A DNA stretch of 64,000 bases, from assembly GCA_013368445.1 (NCBI GenBank), contig JAACJO010000033.1:62001-126000 (forward strand). The letters run 5' to 3'. This DNA comes from Leucocoprinus leucothites. Taxonomy: Eukaryota > Basidiomycota > Agaricomycetes > Agaricales > Agaricaceae. Positions 10,150-21,784 of this stretch are shown here, one piece after another; position 1 is the stretch's first letter, and each line of letters starts with the position of its first letter. A model generated the notes under the pieces. That model did not search any database. It was given only the letters and a program-made list of their open reading frames with translations, and was not told the origin of the DNA. A program made the position numbers and the translations under genes.

Positions 10150-13100
10150 CTAAAGAAATTCAATACCTAGAGAATAAACAAATTTATTGAAGAGAATTGA
10201 ACCAAGGTTTTTCGTTAGAATATTGGCAGGGTTGTTTGAGCCCTCGATAAATTCCAACTCAATGGAACCTTCTTCAATGATATCTCGGATATAGTGATAT
10301 CATATATCAATATGCTTCGAGCGTTTTTCTTAAACAGGGTTTTCGCTCCAGAAGATAGATCCGATATTATTGCCATAGAGAATCGGAGCAGGTATTTTGA
10401 AACCTATCTCTTCGAGAAGTTGTCGAATCCACATCAGCTGACGGCTGCAATTAGATAGCGCCATATACTCAGCTTCTGTAGATGACAAAGCGACAGTTTT
10501 CTGTTTGCAGCTAAGCCAGCTTACAGGTCCACGTGCTATTGTGACAAAGTTACCTGTGACAGATCATCGAGACTGTCTGTCTTGCGCCCAATCACTATTG
10601 GAACAAGCAATGACGGCCTGGTTAGAAGCTCCATCAAAAACGAGTCGATAATTGTGCATTGATTGCAAATATTGCAGCACATGGAGTCCAGCCCGGAAGT
10701 GCGCATTAGAAGGGGCAGCAGATTGCTGGGAGAGTTTGACAACCGCAAAGGATATGTCAGGTCTCGATCCAATCATAAGATACATCAGCGATCCGACTAA
10801 CTGTTGGTAACGAGTTCTAAACTTAGGATCTACCTTGTCAACATAGGGTTCGAAGATGAATCTGGATGGCAGCGGTGTGAATTTCGCACCTTTGGGAATC
10901 TCAAACTTTTCAAGAACCTTATCGAGGTATTTCACTTGATCTATATAGAGTTTTCTCTCTTTTCGATCGCGTGATATGTTCATGCCTAGGAACTCAGAAA
11001 GTTCACCTTGGTCACGACATTCCCAAGTAGTCATGAATTTTTGCTTCAACTCAGTAAGGAGCAGGGAATTCTTTTTACCCATAAAAAAGACATCATCTAC
11101 GTATACGACCGCAAAGACACGCTCGCCGGTCTTGGGATGTGTACAATGATAGACGCCAGCGTCGGACTTACAGCGCTTGAATCCAAGTTTCAGCATTGAT
11201 GAAGTGAGTGCTTTCCACCAAGATAAGCCAGCTTGTTTTAGACCGTAGATCGCTTTGCATAATCTCCAGACTTTCTTCTCATGGCCAGGAAGTTGGAATC
11301 CTTCTGGCTGCTCCATGTAGATCTCTTCATCCAGATCGCCATATAAATAGGCTGTTTTGACGTCAACAGAGTGAAGGTCAAAGTCCTCAAGCGCTGCAAT
11401 GCCAAGAAGTAGGCGTGTGGTCTCATATCGGACAACTGGAGAAAAGAGTTCATCAAAGTTGATTCCCTCGATTTGGGAGAACCCTTTCGCGACAAGGCGA
11501 GAGTGATATTGATTATCGGACTTGATGTTATAAACCCATCTATTTTTAATAGCTCTTCTTCCTTTTGGGAGATCAATGAGCTCGTATACACCTTGCTTAT
11601 GAAGCACGTCTAATTCCTCAAGCATCGCTTTTTGCCATTTAGTTTGAGCATCAGCGTCTAAATTCGCGATATCTCGAAACTGTTCAGGAACAGGCCCGTT
11701 GGTGCGTTGTGCGAGAAGGAAATCAACTAATTTTACCCCCCCTTCCTTCATGAACTTCGCAAAATCGGTAGATGACAGTTTATTGTCGATACTACTATCC
11801 GGATGAGGGATATTCCAATTTTGTAATCTGTTCCGAGCTTCCTCATTGGAAATTGCTCCAGGAATAGGTCGATATTGAGCACAATTGCATGGTAAGTTAG
11901 GATTGAGTTCCCTATATCGTCGGATGACATCAAGAGGGTCGCTCCTATCACCATACACGTTTCCTGGTCTGTTCGGAGGTTGAACATTTCGCCTAGGACG
12001 GCGATTTTCACGTTCGGTGACCCAGCGGTCAAGCCGTTCTAGTGCATCAAGATCATCCTGGACCGAAGGTCGTGGTGGCGGTACCTCGGGTGGAGATGGA
12101 GACTGAGCATGTTTATGTGGACCAGGTTCCTTTTGTGAATGTCCCGGAGAAGGAGATAACTCAACTTCTTCCTCTTCTTTTGGATTGCGATCTTCCGGAT
12201 CAGTGTAAGAAAGAGGTGGGCTTGGCGATCTAGGAGGTGAAGGTGTTTTAGGGCGTGGAGGAGCACGAGGTGAAGGCACACAAGGCGGCTCTCCTCCTCG
12301 AGGTGTAGGCAGATGGTCTACATGTGGAACATTCGGAATAGTCGAGATTGGAGGAATCTCAGTGCGAGGCGGCTCGGGGTAAACCGCAGGTTTTTGATCT
12401 GGGCATTTAGAAAACATCTTTTCATCAAAGATGACAGTCAGTGAGATAAACTCAGCATTCCCTCGAGTATGGCAGAGAAAGATGTAATTCTTCTCCTGAT
12501 CATATCCAACGAAGATCATCAGTTCAGATTTCGCAGATAATTTATTCGGGCGCATTTCGTCCGGAAGGAACACATATGCAGCACAACCGAATACTCATAG
12601 GTGACTGATGTCAGGTTTATGTCCATGTACTAACTCAAACAGAGTTTTCCATTGGATGCGGTTCATCGATGTGCAATTGTAGATGTGGGTTGCGGTATTA
12701 ATCGCAAAATCCCACCATGAATCTGGAAGACACGCGTGAAGTCGCATGGCTTGCGCCTTCTCATGTAGTGTTCGATTCAATCTTTCTGCTCGCCCGTTCT
12801 GTTGATGGATGCGGGGCGCACTCGGTGTGAACTCAATTCCTTTCACTCTAAGATAATCTTGCAGGGTACCTGCTACGAATTCTCCTCCTCAATCGGATGT
12901 AAATTGACAAATCGATTTGCCAAATTGGTTCTGAACATAAGTTAGAAGCTCAACCATACGGGGAGCTGCTTCGGCTTTTGATCGCAGAAGCACCACATGG
13001 GCAAATGAGGAGTAATCGTCCAATAAGGTCATGACCCATTTATACTTGTGATAAGATATGATGGGGAGCTCAAAGAGATCACTGTGAACGTGTTCAAAGG

Positions 13101-14220
13101 CTTCTTTTGCCCGAATTGGGTTATCATTAAAGGGTTTTTGGTGCATCTTCCCTTTCATGCAGCCTGGACAAGGGTGCGAATGATCGGGAATTGAAACCTG
13201 AGGTCCATTCAGCGTGGAGTCAGTAGTTTTGCTCAACACACGATTAGACGGATGTCCTAAACGTTGATGCCAGATATTATAGTCAGGATGCTGAGCAATG
13301 TGGCTCGAAGCATTCAAATGTACAATTCGACATCTTACTGTTTGTAGCGTAGGCTGCCACTCAGAACGAGGAGCCGCCAACAAGACGGCATTGCCTGACT
13401 CATCCCGAAAGATAGTACCATGTTTATCAGCCTCACTGCGCAACCCAGATTCCAAGAGTTGACTGGCAGACATGAGGCGATCGTGCATACCCTTTACATA
13501 GAACACAGGGGACAATGAAGTCACCGCAGTGATCGTCTTTCCGTTATCATGGATCTTGTGTTCAATCAAGACAGTGCCTCGACCCAATATAGATAGGGGA
13601 GCGTTTTTGTTCGCTGTCTGAATTTCACCAAATTTTCCCATTTCGATTGTAGAAAAATCGTCCAAATAGGGTGTGAAATGTGCGGAAGCACCTGAATCGA
13701 GAATCCAAGAAGCAGCCCGTGAAGGTGCTTTCTTTCCCTTACAGTGGCAACATAAAGCTCTCTCACACTTAGATAGATTTACACAGCGCGGCACAGAGGT
13801 CAAATCACAATTTAATAAAAGCCCCACAGGGGCGACCGAAATAGTGCACGATACAAGACAAGTATATACAGGAGCCAGAGACGACATAACTAGTCCGCGA
13901 AAATGTTCAGCATGGCCAGGAGTGCTCACATGGGAGCAGGCTCGAGTGGGGCAACAGGCCCTTTCTCGGTCATGCTGTGGCATCACCATATCAGTGTTAA
14001 TCCAATCAGAGATAGAAGAAAAAACTTGCGTTGTCCACAACCCAGAAGTCCACCCGTCAGAATCCTCTCCCTCTGAGTCGGATTTGAGTATTGGATCAGC
14101 CGGAGGTGTCATCCTCGGCGACGGTGGGCATTCGTCCATATCTCCTCCATAATAAGGGATTTCCTTGATAATGGAGCCCATCGTTTCGGCTTCAACTGTG
14201 AGGTCGGTGAGCCTTTCATC
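10150..14220 (-). pseudogene. pol: copia-1 pol: protease, integrase, RT, RNase H
   Basis: One minus-strand frame continues gag through pol. In order it shows a retropepsin motif (LDSGAS, about 13700), the GAG-pre-integrase HQRLGHP...CMKGKMH block, an integrase core (HSDLFELP, LLDDYSS, QQNGRAERLNRT), RT with YVDD at 11092-11103, and RNase H (LSSTEAEYMALS) ending at a stop at 10150-10152. Stops interrupt it near 12887, 12593, 10564 and twice more in RNase H. Most occupy places where family members have arginine, fitting CGA to TGA. The 669-codon open part (10564-12573) still holds an intact-looking RT. In life it would copy the RNA in virus-like particles and integrate the cDNA. Confidence 0.9.
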
Positions 14221-15456
14221 TCAAATTTTCAGCACTTTATCCTTGGTAGCTTGCGAGCTTCTGCGACGATATCCCTCGGACTGAGGAGATTCGGAGATTC
14301 GCTCCTGAAGCTGCGGTGTATTCTTTCGCGCTTCTGCAACCAGGTGGCGTGTGGATGATGAAGGGCTTGCATTAGCCGGTTCTGCCAGCGAGGTGATCCG
14401 GTTCGCGAGGAGAGGACGGTTAGCGATAGCGGGGGCAGCGAAACCGATGGCACTGGAAGCGCCATATTGAGGAGCGACGGTGGTGACTCCAGAGGAGTTG
14501 GAGGTGTTGGCATCGGTCGCAGCTTCATTAGCAGCGCCCTTGCCTTTTTTGCCTCCTCTCTTACCACATTTTCCTTTTTTGCCATCTCCGCCAGGATTGC
14601 CAGATTGGGTGTTACCAGGCTTCTGGCCAGCGCCCTGATTAGGAGGCTGCTGCTGCTGTGGCTGCTGCTGGGGCTGTGATCGAAACGGCCCTTGTTGTCC
14701 TTGCCCCTGGCGTTGTTGATTGCCGGGGTTCCGATTCTGCTGCCATTGACCATTGGAGCGGCCGGCGTGAGAAGCGGAAGCAGTCATTTTCTGGGACCAA
14801 GCAGCCTGGATGGCGCTATGGACCAGATCCCATGTGAGTTGGGACATTTTCGTTTGGTTCGCAAGGATAGACTGCGCTAAGGTTTCCATCCCTTGCGGGA
14901 CAGCGCGAAGCAGAATCATGGCACGGATCACCTCGGGAAGTTGTGCAGTCGCGCCTTCGATCCGAGTGAATAAAGATTCAAGCTCAGCGATGGACTGAGC
15001 TGGATCCATGTTTCCGGGGAGAGACCAGGAGACAGCACGGACGAAGTTGCCATAAACTGATGCAGGACCTTGGATGCCGTAAAGGCATTGGAGTTCATCC
15101 CAAGTGGTTGTGGGATCTCCTTGGACGATCAAATGGAGCATCGAATCTGGGATAGCTTGAATCAGCATGCCTATCGCAGATTGTTCTAAGAAATTCATTC
15201 GACGTTCTTCCTCAGTCTGAAGCGCATGGGAAGCGGCAGCTTCTGCAGCATTCGTGACGTTATTGTCTGCGTCCATGACTGGAGCAACAAGAGGTGGGAG
15301 CAGAGGAACCATGCCATTTGTGACAGTCCAACCCATAAGAGGGGTTCCAGGGGTCATGATCATAGAAAGGTATCCCTGCATCCTCATGGACCAAAACTGG
15401 TAGTTCTGGGGGCCTTGAAGGATTAGGATGCAAGAAGCTCCGTTGATAGAAGACAT
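14221..15456 (-). CDS. gag: copia-1 gag
   Basis: A 411-residue open frame starting ATG at 15456. The N-terminal 250 residues resemble copia gag (FWSMRMQGYLS; TTTWDELQCLYG), followed by a Gln/Pro-rich stretch and a Lys/Gly-rich basic tail that replaces a clear CCHC knuckle. The TGA that ends it at 14221 lies in the same frame as pol and is followed by in-frame coding sequence, so the native product was probably one gag-pol polyprotein. The stop fits a CGA to TGA change. Confidence 0.85.
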   Translation of the reverse strand: MSSINGASCILILQGPQNYQFWSMRMQGYLSMIMTPGTPLMGWTVTNGMVPLLPPLVAPVMDADNNVTNAAEAAASHALQTEEERRMNFLEQSAIGMLIQAIPDSMLHLIVQGDPTTTWDELQCLYGIQGPASVYGNFVRAVSWSLPGNMDPAQSIAELESLFTRIEGATAQLPEVIRAMILLRAVPQGMETLAQSILANQTKMSQLTWDLVHSAIQAAWSQKMTASASHAGRSNGQWQQNRNPGNQQRQGQGQQGPFRSQPQQQPQQQQPPNQGAGQKPGNTQSGNPGGDGKKGKCGKRGGKKGKGAANEAATDANTSNSSGVTTVAPQYGASSAIGFAAPAIANRPLLANRITSLAEPANASPSSSTRHLVAEARKNTPQLQERISESPQSEGYRRRSSQATKDKVLKI

Positions 15457-15699
15457 TCTAAAAAGAAGTCGTCAGTCAATGTTGTTCGTTAGAAGCAGCA
15501 GTGATGCGCTAATTGAGCAAGGTTTCGAACCCAAATCGCCTAAGGGCTAGAGTAAGACACAGAAATGAGAAGGGATGCTGGGCCCTTTACAAGGTACAGC
15601 GGTGGCGCTAGGAAGCGGCCTTCCCATAACAGGTCAATCTAGTCCTTCTCAGACATCAAGCACAGCAAGCTAGTCAGCTAGTGCGATATCGAGCTGGTG
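15457..15699 (-). other. copia-1 5' untranslated leader
   Basis: About 245 bp between the primer-binding site and gag. No ORF. It contains a GGTTTCGAACCC at 15521-15532 that looks like a tRNA B box but lacks the rest of a tRNA. Confidence 0.6.
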
Positions 15700-15715
15700 A
15701 TCGGGGCCCATAACC
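15700..15715 (-). other. copia-1 primer-binding site
   Basis: Immediately inside the 5' LTR the minus strand reads GGTTATGGGCCCCGAT. This resembles the complement of the initiator tRNA-Met anticodon arm (CAT anticodon centred), the internal-cleavage primer known for Drosophila copia and yeast Ty5. Copia-2 has the same 14 bases in the same place. Confidence 0.7.
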
Positions 15716-16089
15716 TGTCAAAGCAGCAACGGGGAGCGTAGCGGTGAAGGTAGATGACGTAGTTGATGACTCACTTTACTAGGCAGTTAGTCTGTTATGG
15801 GAGTGATACGAGGTAGTAGTTGCGACTGAGAGTATAGAATTGACTGTAGAATTACGAGGAAAATACAGAGTATTTATACTAGAATGTCCGAATAATATCT
15901 ACCATATAGAGGACATTACACCATCGTTTCGAGGTGGTAAAGGGTACAGGTAAAACATATAGTAAAACATGTATGGTCCGCACGAAGTATTGGTGCGTAA
16001 ACATAGTGGTATCTAATAATAGAATGCATATGTCATAATTGAGAGTGAATACTAACATAGCAGCGTTATGATGTGCACGTGATTCAACA
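15716..16089 (-). repeat. copia-1 5' LTR
   Basis: A 374-bp partner of 9697-10070 with the same TG...CA termini and the TATAAATA promoter box on the minus strand near 15868-15882. It retains several CpG sites that have become TpG or CpA in the other LTR, and vice versa. Confidence 0.92.
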
Positions 16090-16094
16090 GAAGT

Positions 16095-16480
16095 ATCAGT
16101 AACCACTGTCACACAGTCAAGATTGGATCTGGCATGATCATATGCAGATTCCAATGCCCAGAGTTTATTAGCATCATCTTGATCGTTGTCAACCTCTTCG
16201 AATTTGACCCTGTCTGCAAAGTGGTCCATGAGTCAGTGTCCTGGGTGAGCTTCAGTGGCATCCGTATTGAAGTGCTCAGTGAGTTGGGGAAGCTTGGAAG
16301 CAGCCTCCATGATAGAAGATCGGGTGTGATCTGCCACCCTCCTGAGATTCAAAAGGTGGTGGTGGTGCATAGGCATGCCAGCCAGAGTGCCCCTACCCAT
16401 TAAGGATCTTAGAGGGTGGATGCAAGAAAGAGTTGCAATGTGGAACGATGACCACAAAGTGAGTTTCTTGACATTGGTTC
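16095..16480 (-). pseudogene. LINE-C RT C-terminus (copy 2)
   Basis: The minus strand matches LINE-C copy 1 at 40100-40445: ATLSCIHPLRSLMGRGTLAGMP and the block ending at the RNase H start. It is the upstream half of the gene broken by copia-1. Past about 16480 similarity stops. Confidence 0.65.
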
Positions 16481-16599
16481 TTGATCTCATACCACCAACT
16501 GGAAGCTTTCTTCCCACACTTTTGATCACTGTCCTCAATGTCCTTGAACAGCATCTACTGGTCTGATTAGTCCATAATCCAGTATACAATGCCCCCATG

Positions 16600-18114
16600 T
16601 TGTGCCCAAGGCCACAATGGGGCCCAATCAGTGGGATTGCCTATGGATCCCCCACCAACACTGACAGGAGGGGGGCTACTCATCCCTCTTCTCCCCCGAT
16701 CCTCTCTTGGGCACTCCCCAGGCTCCCCTGGACCCCCTACGCACCCCCACTGGCCAACACAGGTCAAGGGCTGCCTCTGCTGCCCCTGGCAGCCACCCCT
16801 CGTCACACTTGGCTTCTCTGCCCAGCCTCAGAGACTCCTGCTTGGTTTTGTGTCAACGAATGCTCTCTCTGACCCCCACAGACTCTTGACCACCCCTGCC
16901 TGTCTCTGATGTCTCTGTGCTGTCGCAAGGCAGTTAGGAGAACTCTTTTGCAGCCTTTGGGCCGTCTTCCCTTCATTTGGATGACAGTTTGTTGGTCAAT
17001 GACAATGCTGGAGCAATCAGCACCTCTTTTGCTGATGCTGCCAACTGGCTGGGCTGGAATCTTTCCTCCCCATCAACTACTCCCTCCCTTCAAGACATGG
17101 CTATGAGGTTCATTACCCTGGCTGAAGTCTTCTCTCAGCCTAAGTGGGGCAACCTGCCAGCTGACCCCGAGGATCCTGATGACCAAAGAACAGTTGCCAA
17201 GGCACTCTGTGCTCTCTTTACTGACCCCCAGGGCAACATAGACACCAATATGAGGGATGTGACACCTGGTCCCAGGCAGGCTCTTGTGCCTGCCTAGCCA
17301 GCACCCCCTCCCCCCTTCTCCTCTAGGCCTGCAGCACCCTGTGTGCCCAGAGCTGCTGACCCAGTCCCTCCCCTGAGGGCTAGGACAGCTGGACAGGGGT
17401 CCTCCACTGTGTTTCCCAAGCCAGCTGACAAGGGTAAACACCCTGCTAAGTATGCCAACATCCCTGTGATGGAGGCTACCCTCAATCCCAAGTTGACCCC
17501 TGCTAAATGCTCTTTTGCTTAGGCAGCAGCAACCTCTCCTTTCTGTGCAGTGCCGAAGGCCCAGCAGGGCTCTGGGAACTCATCCCTGGTTCTCCTTGCT
17601 TGTGCCTTTCCTCACCTCTCCCCCGATGAGCTCCTTTGCCTTCACAAGCAAGGGTTGTCATCTAGTAGCAGGGCAGATGATTCCCCTAGGAAGTGTCCTT
17701 ACACCACTACCTCAGGGCCATCCCATAAGGTGGTCCTCCTTACAACCAACAATTCTTCATTGCGGTTGAACTCTGACAAGGCAATGTGCCAAGTCAACCG
17801 TTACCTCTCTGAGAAGAAGAACCATCTTTGCCTCAAGAGTGGTATCATTGTCTACGGCAGATGGTCTTTCCAGACCAACATTGTTCCCAATCCTGCTCAG
17901 CTAGAACTTATTTGCGAGGGCTTTGCTCAGCATGTCTGGCCTACAGTTAACTGCCAGGTTGATGTGGCTGTTCTCCAGTCATGATCCTTTCTTAAGATCA
18001 TTGACATCCCATGCTTCAGCTCTAGTGACACTATAATGGGTGCTAACATCATGAAAGAGGCAATGCATTGGTCTGCCCACTGTCACCTCTTTGCCCTGGA
18101 AAGGGCTCCATGTG
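16600..18114 (+). pseudogene. LINE-C ORF1, N-terminal part
   Basis: The plus strand encodes a proline-rich N-terminus followed by a globular part open at 16977-17297 and 17550-17984 in the same frame (FITLAEVFSQPKWGNLP; FPHLSPDELLCLHKQG; NRYLSEKKNHLCLKSGIIVYGRW). It resembles the pre-knuckle region of fungal LINE gag proteins. Stops near 17298, 17519 and 17982 disable it. It continues at 20417 after E5. Confidence 0.6.
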
Positions 18115-20401
18115 CATCCCTTCTTGTCCTCTTACCATCACCATCTCTTGAGTTGGTGTCTTAGTTTGAGCACAATACTACATTGTCTACACTAGCGAAA
18201 CATGGGTAGGTGAAAGTCTAAAGCTATTAGTCGTGAGATCGCAAACATGGACCTCGACTCCGACATCACATCCAGCGATGACGAGCTTGACATAATCAAA
18301 GAGGCCCCCAGGCCCTCCACCTCTACCCAGCCCAGCTGCTCTATGGCAGAATTCAAGGCTCTGGCCACCTCTATGAGGGCTGATGTTCAGTCACCCTCAC
18401 CTCTTCCCTTGGTGCCCGCTGACATTCCATTGCTGGCACCTACTACTCAGCCTCCAGTGACCTTAGGTCCCAAGGCCCCACTCATTGCTGGTGGTACCAC
18501 ATACTACCCAGTTCCCACTCCTCCTCCAATTGTGCCATCCACCCCATCGTCCTCTGCTGGGACTGTGCCTGGAGATGATGCTGCAGCCAAGCGGGCTTTC
18601 AACAGCCTCAAGAAGTTCTCGCACTTCATGTGAGAACTCCCTGATGATTCCCTCCTCGACAAGGATTATGCCAAGGCATGTGCTAGCTATCTTGCTAGTG
18701 CCATCTACGAATTTGAGATGAGTGGGCATGGGAGTGCATGCATTTCCATGGGCAAACAGTGGGCCAGCCATGGCTGGACCACCTTTTGCTCCTTCATGCA
18801 GGGCTTCGCTCAGTTCGATGAGCCGGAAGCCTCCCCTAAAGACACGTGCATTGTCTATGAGGTGACCCATGGATCTGCTGATAAAGTGGAACCATGTGAC
18901 ATTGACATGGGCTCCCCCAAGACACCCAAGCAAATGCCTAAGGCACCGCGGCCCGCTCCGGCCCAGTCCCCCATACCACCCAAGTAAGCACCCCCTAAGG
19001 TGCATGCTAGTAGCCCCCCTCGAGTGCCCATAAAGGTGCCCATCCCCACTTCTGCTCTGGCATCTCATCAGTGCTCGTTTGCGGAAGCCACCTATTCCGG
19101 CGCTTCGGCACTGCCTATGTCACTCATCAAGCTGGCACAGGCAAACCCCTCCCTCAACCCTGATCACGTTGCTGTGATGCATCAGGCTGCCACTTCCACT
19201 GCTGGCTCTGCCAAGAAGCCATGCATGACCACTGCCAGGCCCACCCACCATCAATTGTTCCTTGATTTCACTGGCAATGCCAGTGAGATCACTTATCTCC
19301 ATCACAAGGCCATGCGCCTTCTCAATGGCGCCCTCTCACATGCCAAGTCTTCTTTGCATGTTAAGAATATCACCAAGGCATACAGCACTATTGTGCTGTA
19401 CACCTTCACCATACCCTCAGACTCTGACATCACTGTCATCGAGTTTGCTATTCCCTCCATCTTCACCACCCCATTCGAGCTGAAGACATGCCACCCCAGG
19501 TCGAGGTCTTATCTCAAGATCCTTGATGTCCCCTTCCATGTGAACAGCATCTGTATTACACCAGTTCAGATCACTGACTGCATGCGATTGTCTCCATTCA
19601 AGGACACTTTCACTGATGTCTCATCTGTGCACATCATGCGCAACTCCCCCAAGGCTGACACCACTACCATCTGGTTTGACCTATGGGATTCTCAGTCAGG
19701 AGCTGGTGCCAAGAAGCTCCTCAACAAGTACCTCGACTTCAACAGTATGCAGGCCATCATCAAGCCTGCCTGTGCCCACCCTGGTGTCCCTCAGTGCCAG
19801 CACTGCTGGTACTTTGGTCACTCTACCCCCACCTGCCACAACTGTGTACTCAGGTGTTCCCAGTGTGGTGGTCCTCACCATAGTGAGAATCATCACTCTA
19901 CATCATCATGCTGTAAGGGAAGTCTGAAGGCAAACCCCCCATCCTGCCCACACCCACTGGGGAACCCTGTCCCCATATCTCATGTATCAACTGCAAGGGT
20001 GACCATGCAGCTGATGATCAAAAGTGCCTGTTCTGGTGCCACCAGTTTGACTGTGACTGGCTTAGCTATCACAAGGAGGACAATAGGAGGCCCCAGTAGT
20101 AGGTCATGTACCTGCTTCAACGCATCTTCCAACCCTGTCGGTATGTTGCTGGGGCCACACACACATGTAAGCTTACTGTTAGAGGTCTGTGAGTTGGACT
20201 TTAGTTTCACTTCTTTGTTACTATGCCATGTCTCTATGCCGTTGAGTAGTGTACTATATTTGGACAGGACTTTATCTATTCTCATCTCTGTAGTGTTTGG
20301 CTTGGGTAGCGGTACTTAGGCCCTGTATTATGTTGGCAAGCGTGGACTGTGACTGGGCACCATGTAATAAATCATTGATTTTTTTAAAAAAAAAAAAAAA
20401 A
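18115..20401 (+). mobile_element. E5, ORF1-only retroposon (group II)
   Basis: Full length: starts CATCCCTTCTTG and ends in an A tail after AATAAATCATTGATTTTTTT. Flanks AAAGGGCTCCATGTG (18100-18114) and AAAGGGCTCTATGCA (20402-20416) are a 15-bp duplication whose mismatches are transitions, one being TG against CA from an ancestral CG. It splits LINE-C ORF1. It has no RT or endonuclease. Confidence 0.85.
18205..20098 (+). pseudogene. E5 gag-like ORF1, disrupted
   Basis: The frame runs from ATG at about 18205 or 18247, through an acidic/proline-rich N-terminus (18247-18633), to the gag core from 19000 (FLDFTGNASEITYLHHKAM; PRSRSYLKILDVPFHVN; WFDLWDSQSGAGAKK) and three Cys/His knuckles. TGA at 18631-18633 corresponds to CAA in E4, explained by CGA decaying both ways. 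TAA at 18985-18987 and a C-run frameshift near 19938 follow. About 630 residues if intact. Confidence 0.7.
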
Positions 20402-20416
20402 AAAGGGCTCTATGCA

Positions 20417-20928
20417 TCCTTCCCCCTACTCATGGGTCTGATACCATCACCTGCTCCTTTGAGGTCTGGGATTCCAAAGCTGGTTCCTGGGCCAAGAGCC
20501 TCATCGGTAAGGCTCTTTATATTAGCCAGCATCCTTGTTGTATTTGTGAGGCATGGGCCTGCCCAGGTGTCCTTGTCTGCCAGCACTGCTGGCAATGGGG
20601 CCACAAGACCTGTCTGTGCAAACAGATGAACCCCAAGTGTCCTTGGTGTGCCCAGCCACACTACAAGAACTTGCATCATGCATTGGCTACCTGTTGCCAA
20701 GGTAACCTTAATGCAAACCCCCCTAAGCAGCCCACCCCTCAGGGGCAGGCCTGCCCTCACTTGGCAGTATATCCTAACTGCAAGGGCGACCACCCAGCCT
20801 CTTTGAAGGCTTGCCCATTGTGGAAGCACCACTTTGATGCAGCATGGATAAAGCAAGCATATGCAGAGGTACATGACCATTGGTCTCATCCTCCTACCTC
20901 AGCCCAAAACTCACATATCCATGTCTAG
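20417..20928 (+). pseudogene. LINE-C ORF1, zinc-knuckle C-terminus
   Basis: This continues ORF1 after E5. It has CQHCWQWGHKTCLC, CPWCAQPHYKNLHHALATC and a third C-x-H-x-C cluster before the stop TAG at 20926-20928. The knuckles would bind the element RNA in the ribonucleoprotein. The last codons overlap the ORF2 start: ATG at 20921 in ATGTCTAG. Confidence 0.75.
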
Positions 20929-21237
20929 GGAACCTAGTACAATTACAGAGTTGAGGATATTCAGTCAGAATATTAACTGTAACTATGCACACGTTGACTA
21001 CATTTTGGATAATATACAGGGTGATACTGATATTCTCTTCCTTCAGGAGCCACCTTGGCACTCCATTAGATGAACCATCTTGACCTCCTCTCCAGAGGGA
21101 GATGAGGTGGTGGGTGCCCCCAAGCACCCAGACTGGTTGTATATGGTGCATCCCCCTGCACCAGACAGCCCCCCTCACATTATGGCATATGTCCATAAGT
21201 GGCTCTCAAGACTGAGGCCTGCTCTTTGGTGGGATCT
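20921..21237 (+). pseudogene. LINE-C ORF2, endonuclease N-terminus
   Basis: It begins at the ATG overlapping the ORF1 stop. The IFSQNIN block with a later FLQEPPW matches the start of exonuclease-endonuclease-phosphatase (APE-type) domains that nick the target for priming. A stop at about 21072 breaks it. It continues at 34076 after LINE-B copy 3. Confidence 0.75.
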
Positions 21238-21533
21238 TTTTTTTTTTTTTTAAAGCAAAGAATTTATATAGCAGTGCTCAATCGCAGTCCACTTTTAACT
21301 AAATAATACAAACAGACAGTACACTATGGCAAGCCAGGGTATGTGAAGTGGTTGAAGACTGCTTAAGACAAAGACTATATATGATTAGTCCAGTGAAATA
21401 GAGAAGACTCAGGAGAGAGACTAAAGAACCAGGCATTACATGCAGAGATTGGACTCAAATGAAAAGAAGAGAGAGGAAATGAAAGAATAAAGTTCACCTT
21501 CATTTGGATCAGCAGGCACATGGGCTAGAAGTA

Positions 21534-21784
21534 TGTCAGATGTGCTCTGGACAGTCTACAAGTATTTGTGATTGATTTGTTGATGTGTGAAGTTAGAGTT
21601 GATGCAGAGGTTGCTTAGTCAGTTGTAGATCACCTGACTGGATGTTCAACTCTCCTGTGGATGCTTTCTTGACTCTCAGTCATTTACAGTTGTCCACAGA
21701 TTCCTGTGTGAGTTGTGAGCTCCCTGGCCAATTTCTCTGGTTTCTAGGACCTCCTACACGTCCCCTGTGTGTCACCTTTTAACA
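21534..21784 (+). repeat. copia-2 copy 1 5' LTR
   Basis: 251 bp, from TGTCAGATGTG to CCTTTTAACA. It differs from the 3' LTR at two sites only (three bases), both CpG-type transitions. Confidence 0.9.

Larger units (their letters stand above)
9697..16089 (-). mobile_element. copia-1, Ty1/copia LTR retrotransposon
   Basis: A complete 6393-bp element on the minus strand with two 374-bp LTRs, a primer-binding site, gag, pol in copia order (protease, integrase, RT, RNase H) and a polypurine tract. It is flanked by GAAGC (9692-9696) and GAAGT (16090-16094), a 5-bp duplication with one transition. It interrupts the RNase H region of LINE-C copy 2. The LTRs differ at 10 sites (11 bases), all transitions at CpG positions. 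At least five internal stops make it non-autonomous now. Confidence 0.92.
8497..16480 (-). mobile_element. LINE-C copy 2, interrupted by copia-1
   Basis: Minus-strand sequence at 16095-16480 and 8497-9696 is colinear with the plus-strand LINE-C copy (40100-40447 then 47025-48252), covering the RT tail, RNase H, C-terminal finger and 3' UTR with its homopolymer C run near 8541. Copia-1 sits between the two parts, inside the RNase H coding region. The 3' terminus falls at the same GGGCAGCAAT as in copy 1. The copy is 5'-truncated near 16480. Confidence 0.75.

Noticed and set aside
15521..15532. tRNA gene suggested by GGTTTCGAACCC
   Set aside because: Only a B-box-like string; no A box, anticodon arm or acceptor pairing around it. 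It lies in the copia-1 leader.
16589..16909. Proline-rich ORFs in two frames as separate small genes
   Set aside because: Low-complexity shadows of the LINE-C ORF1 N-terminal region; no start context or conserved block.
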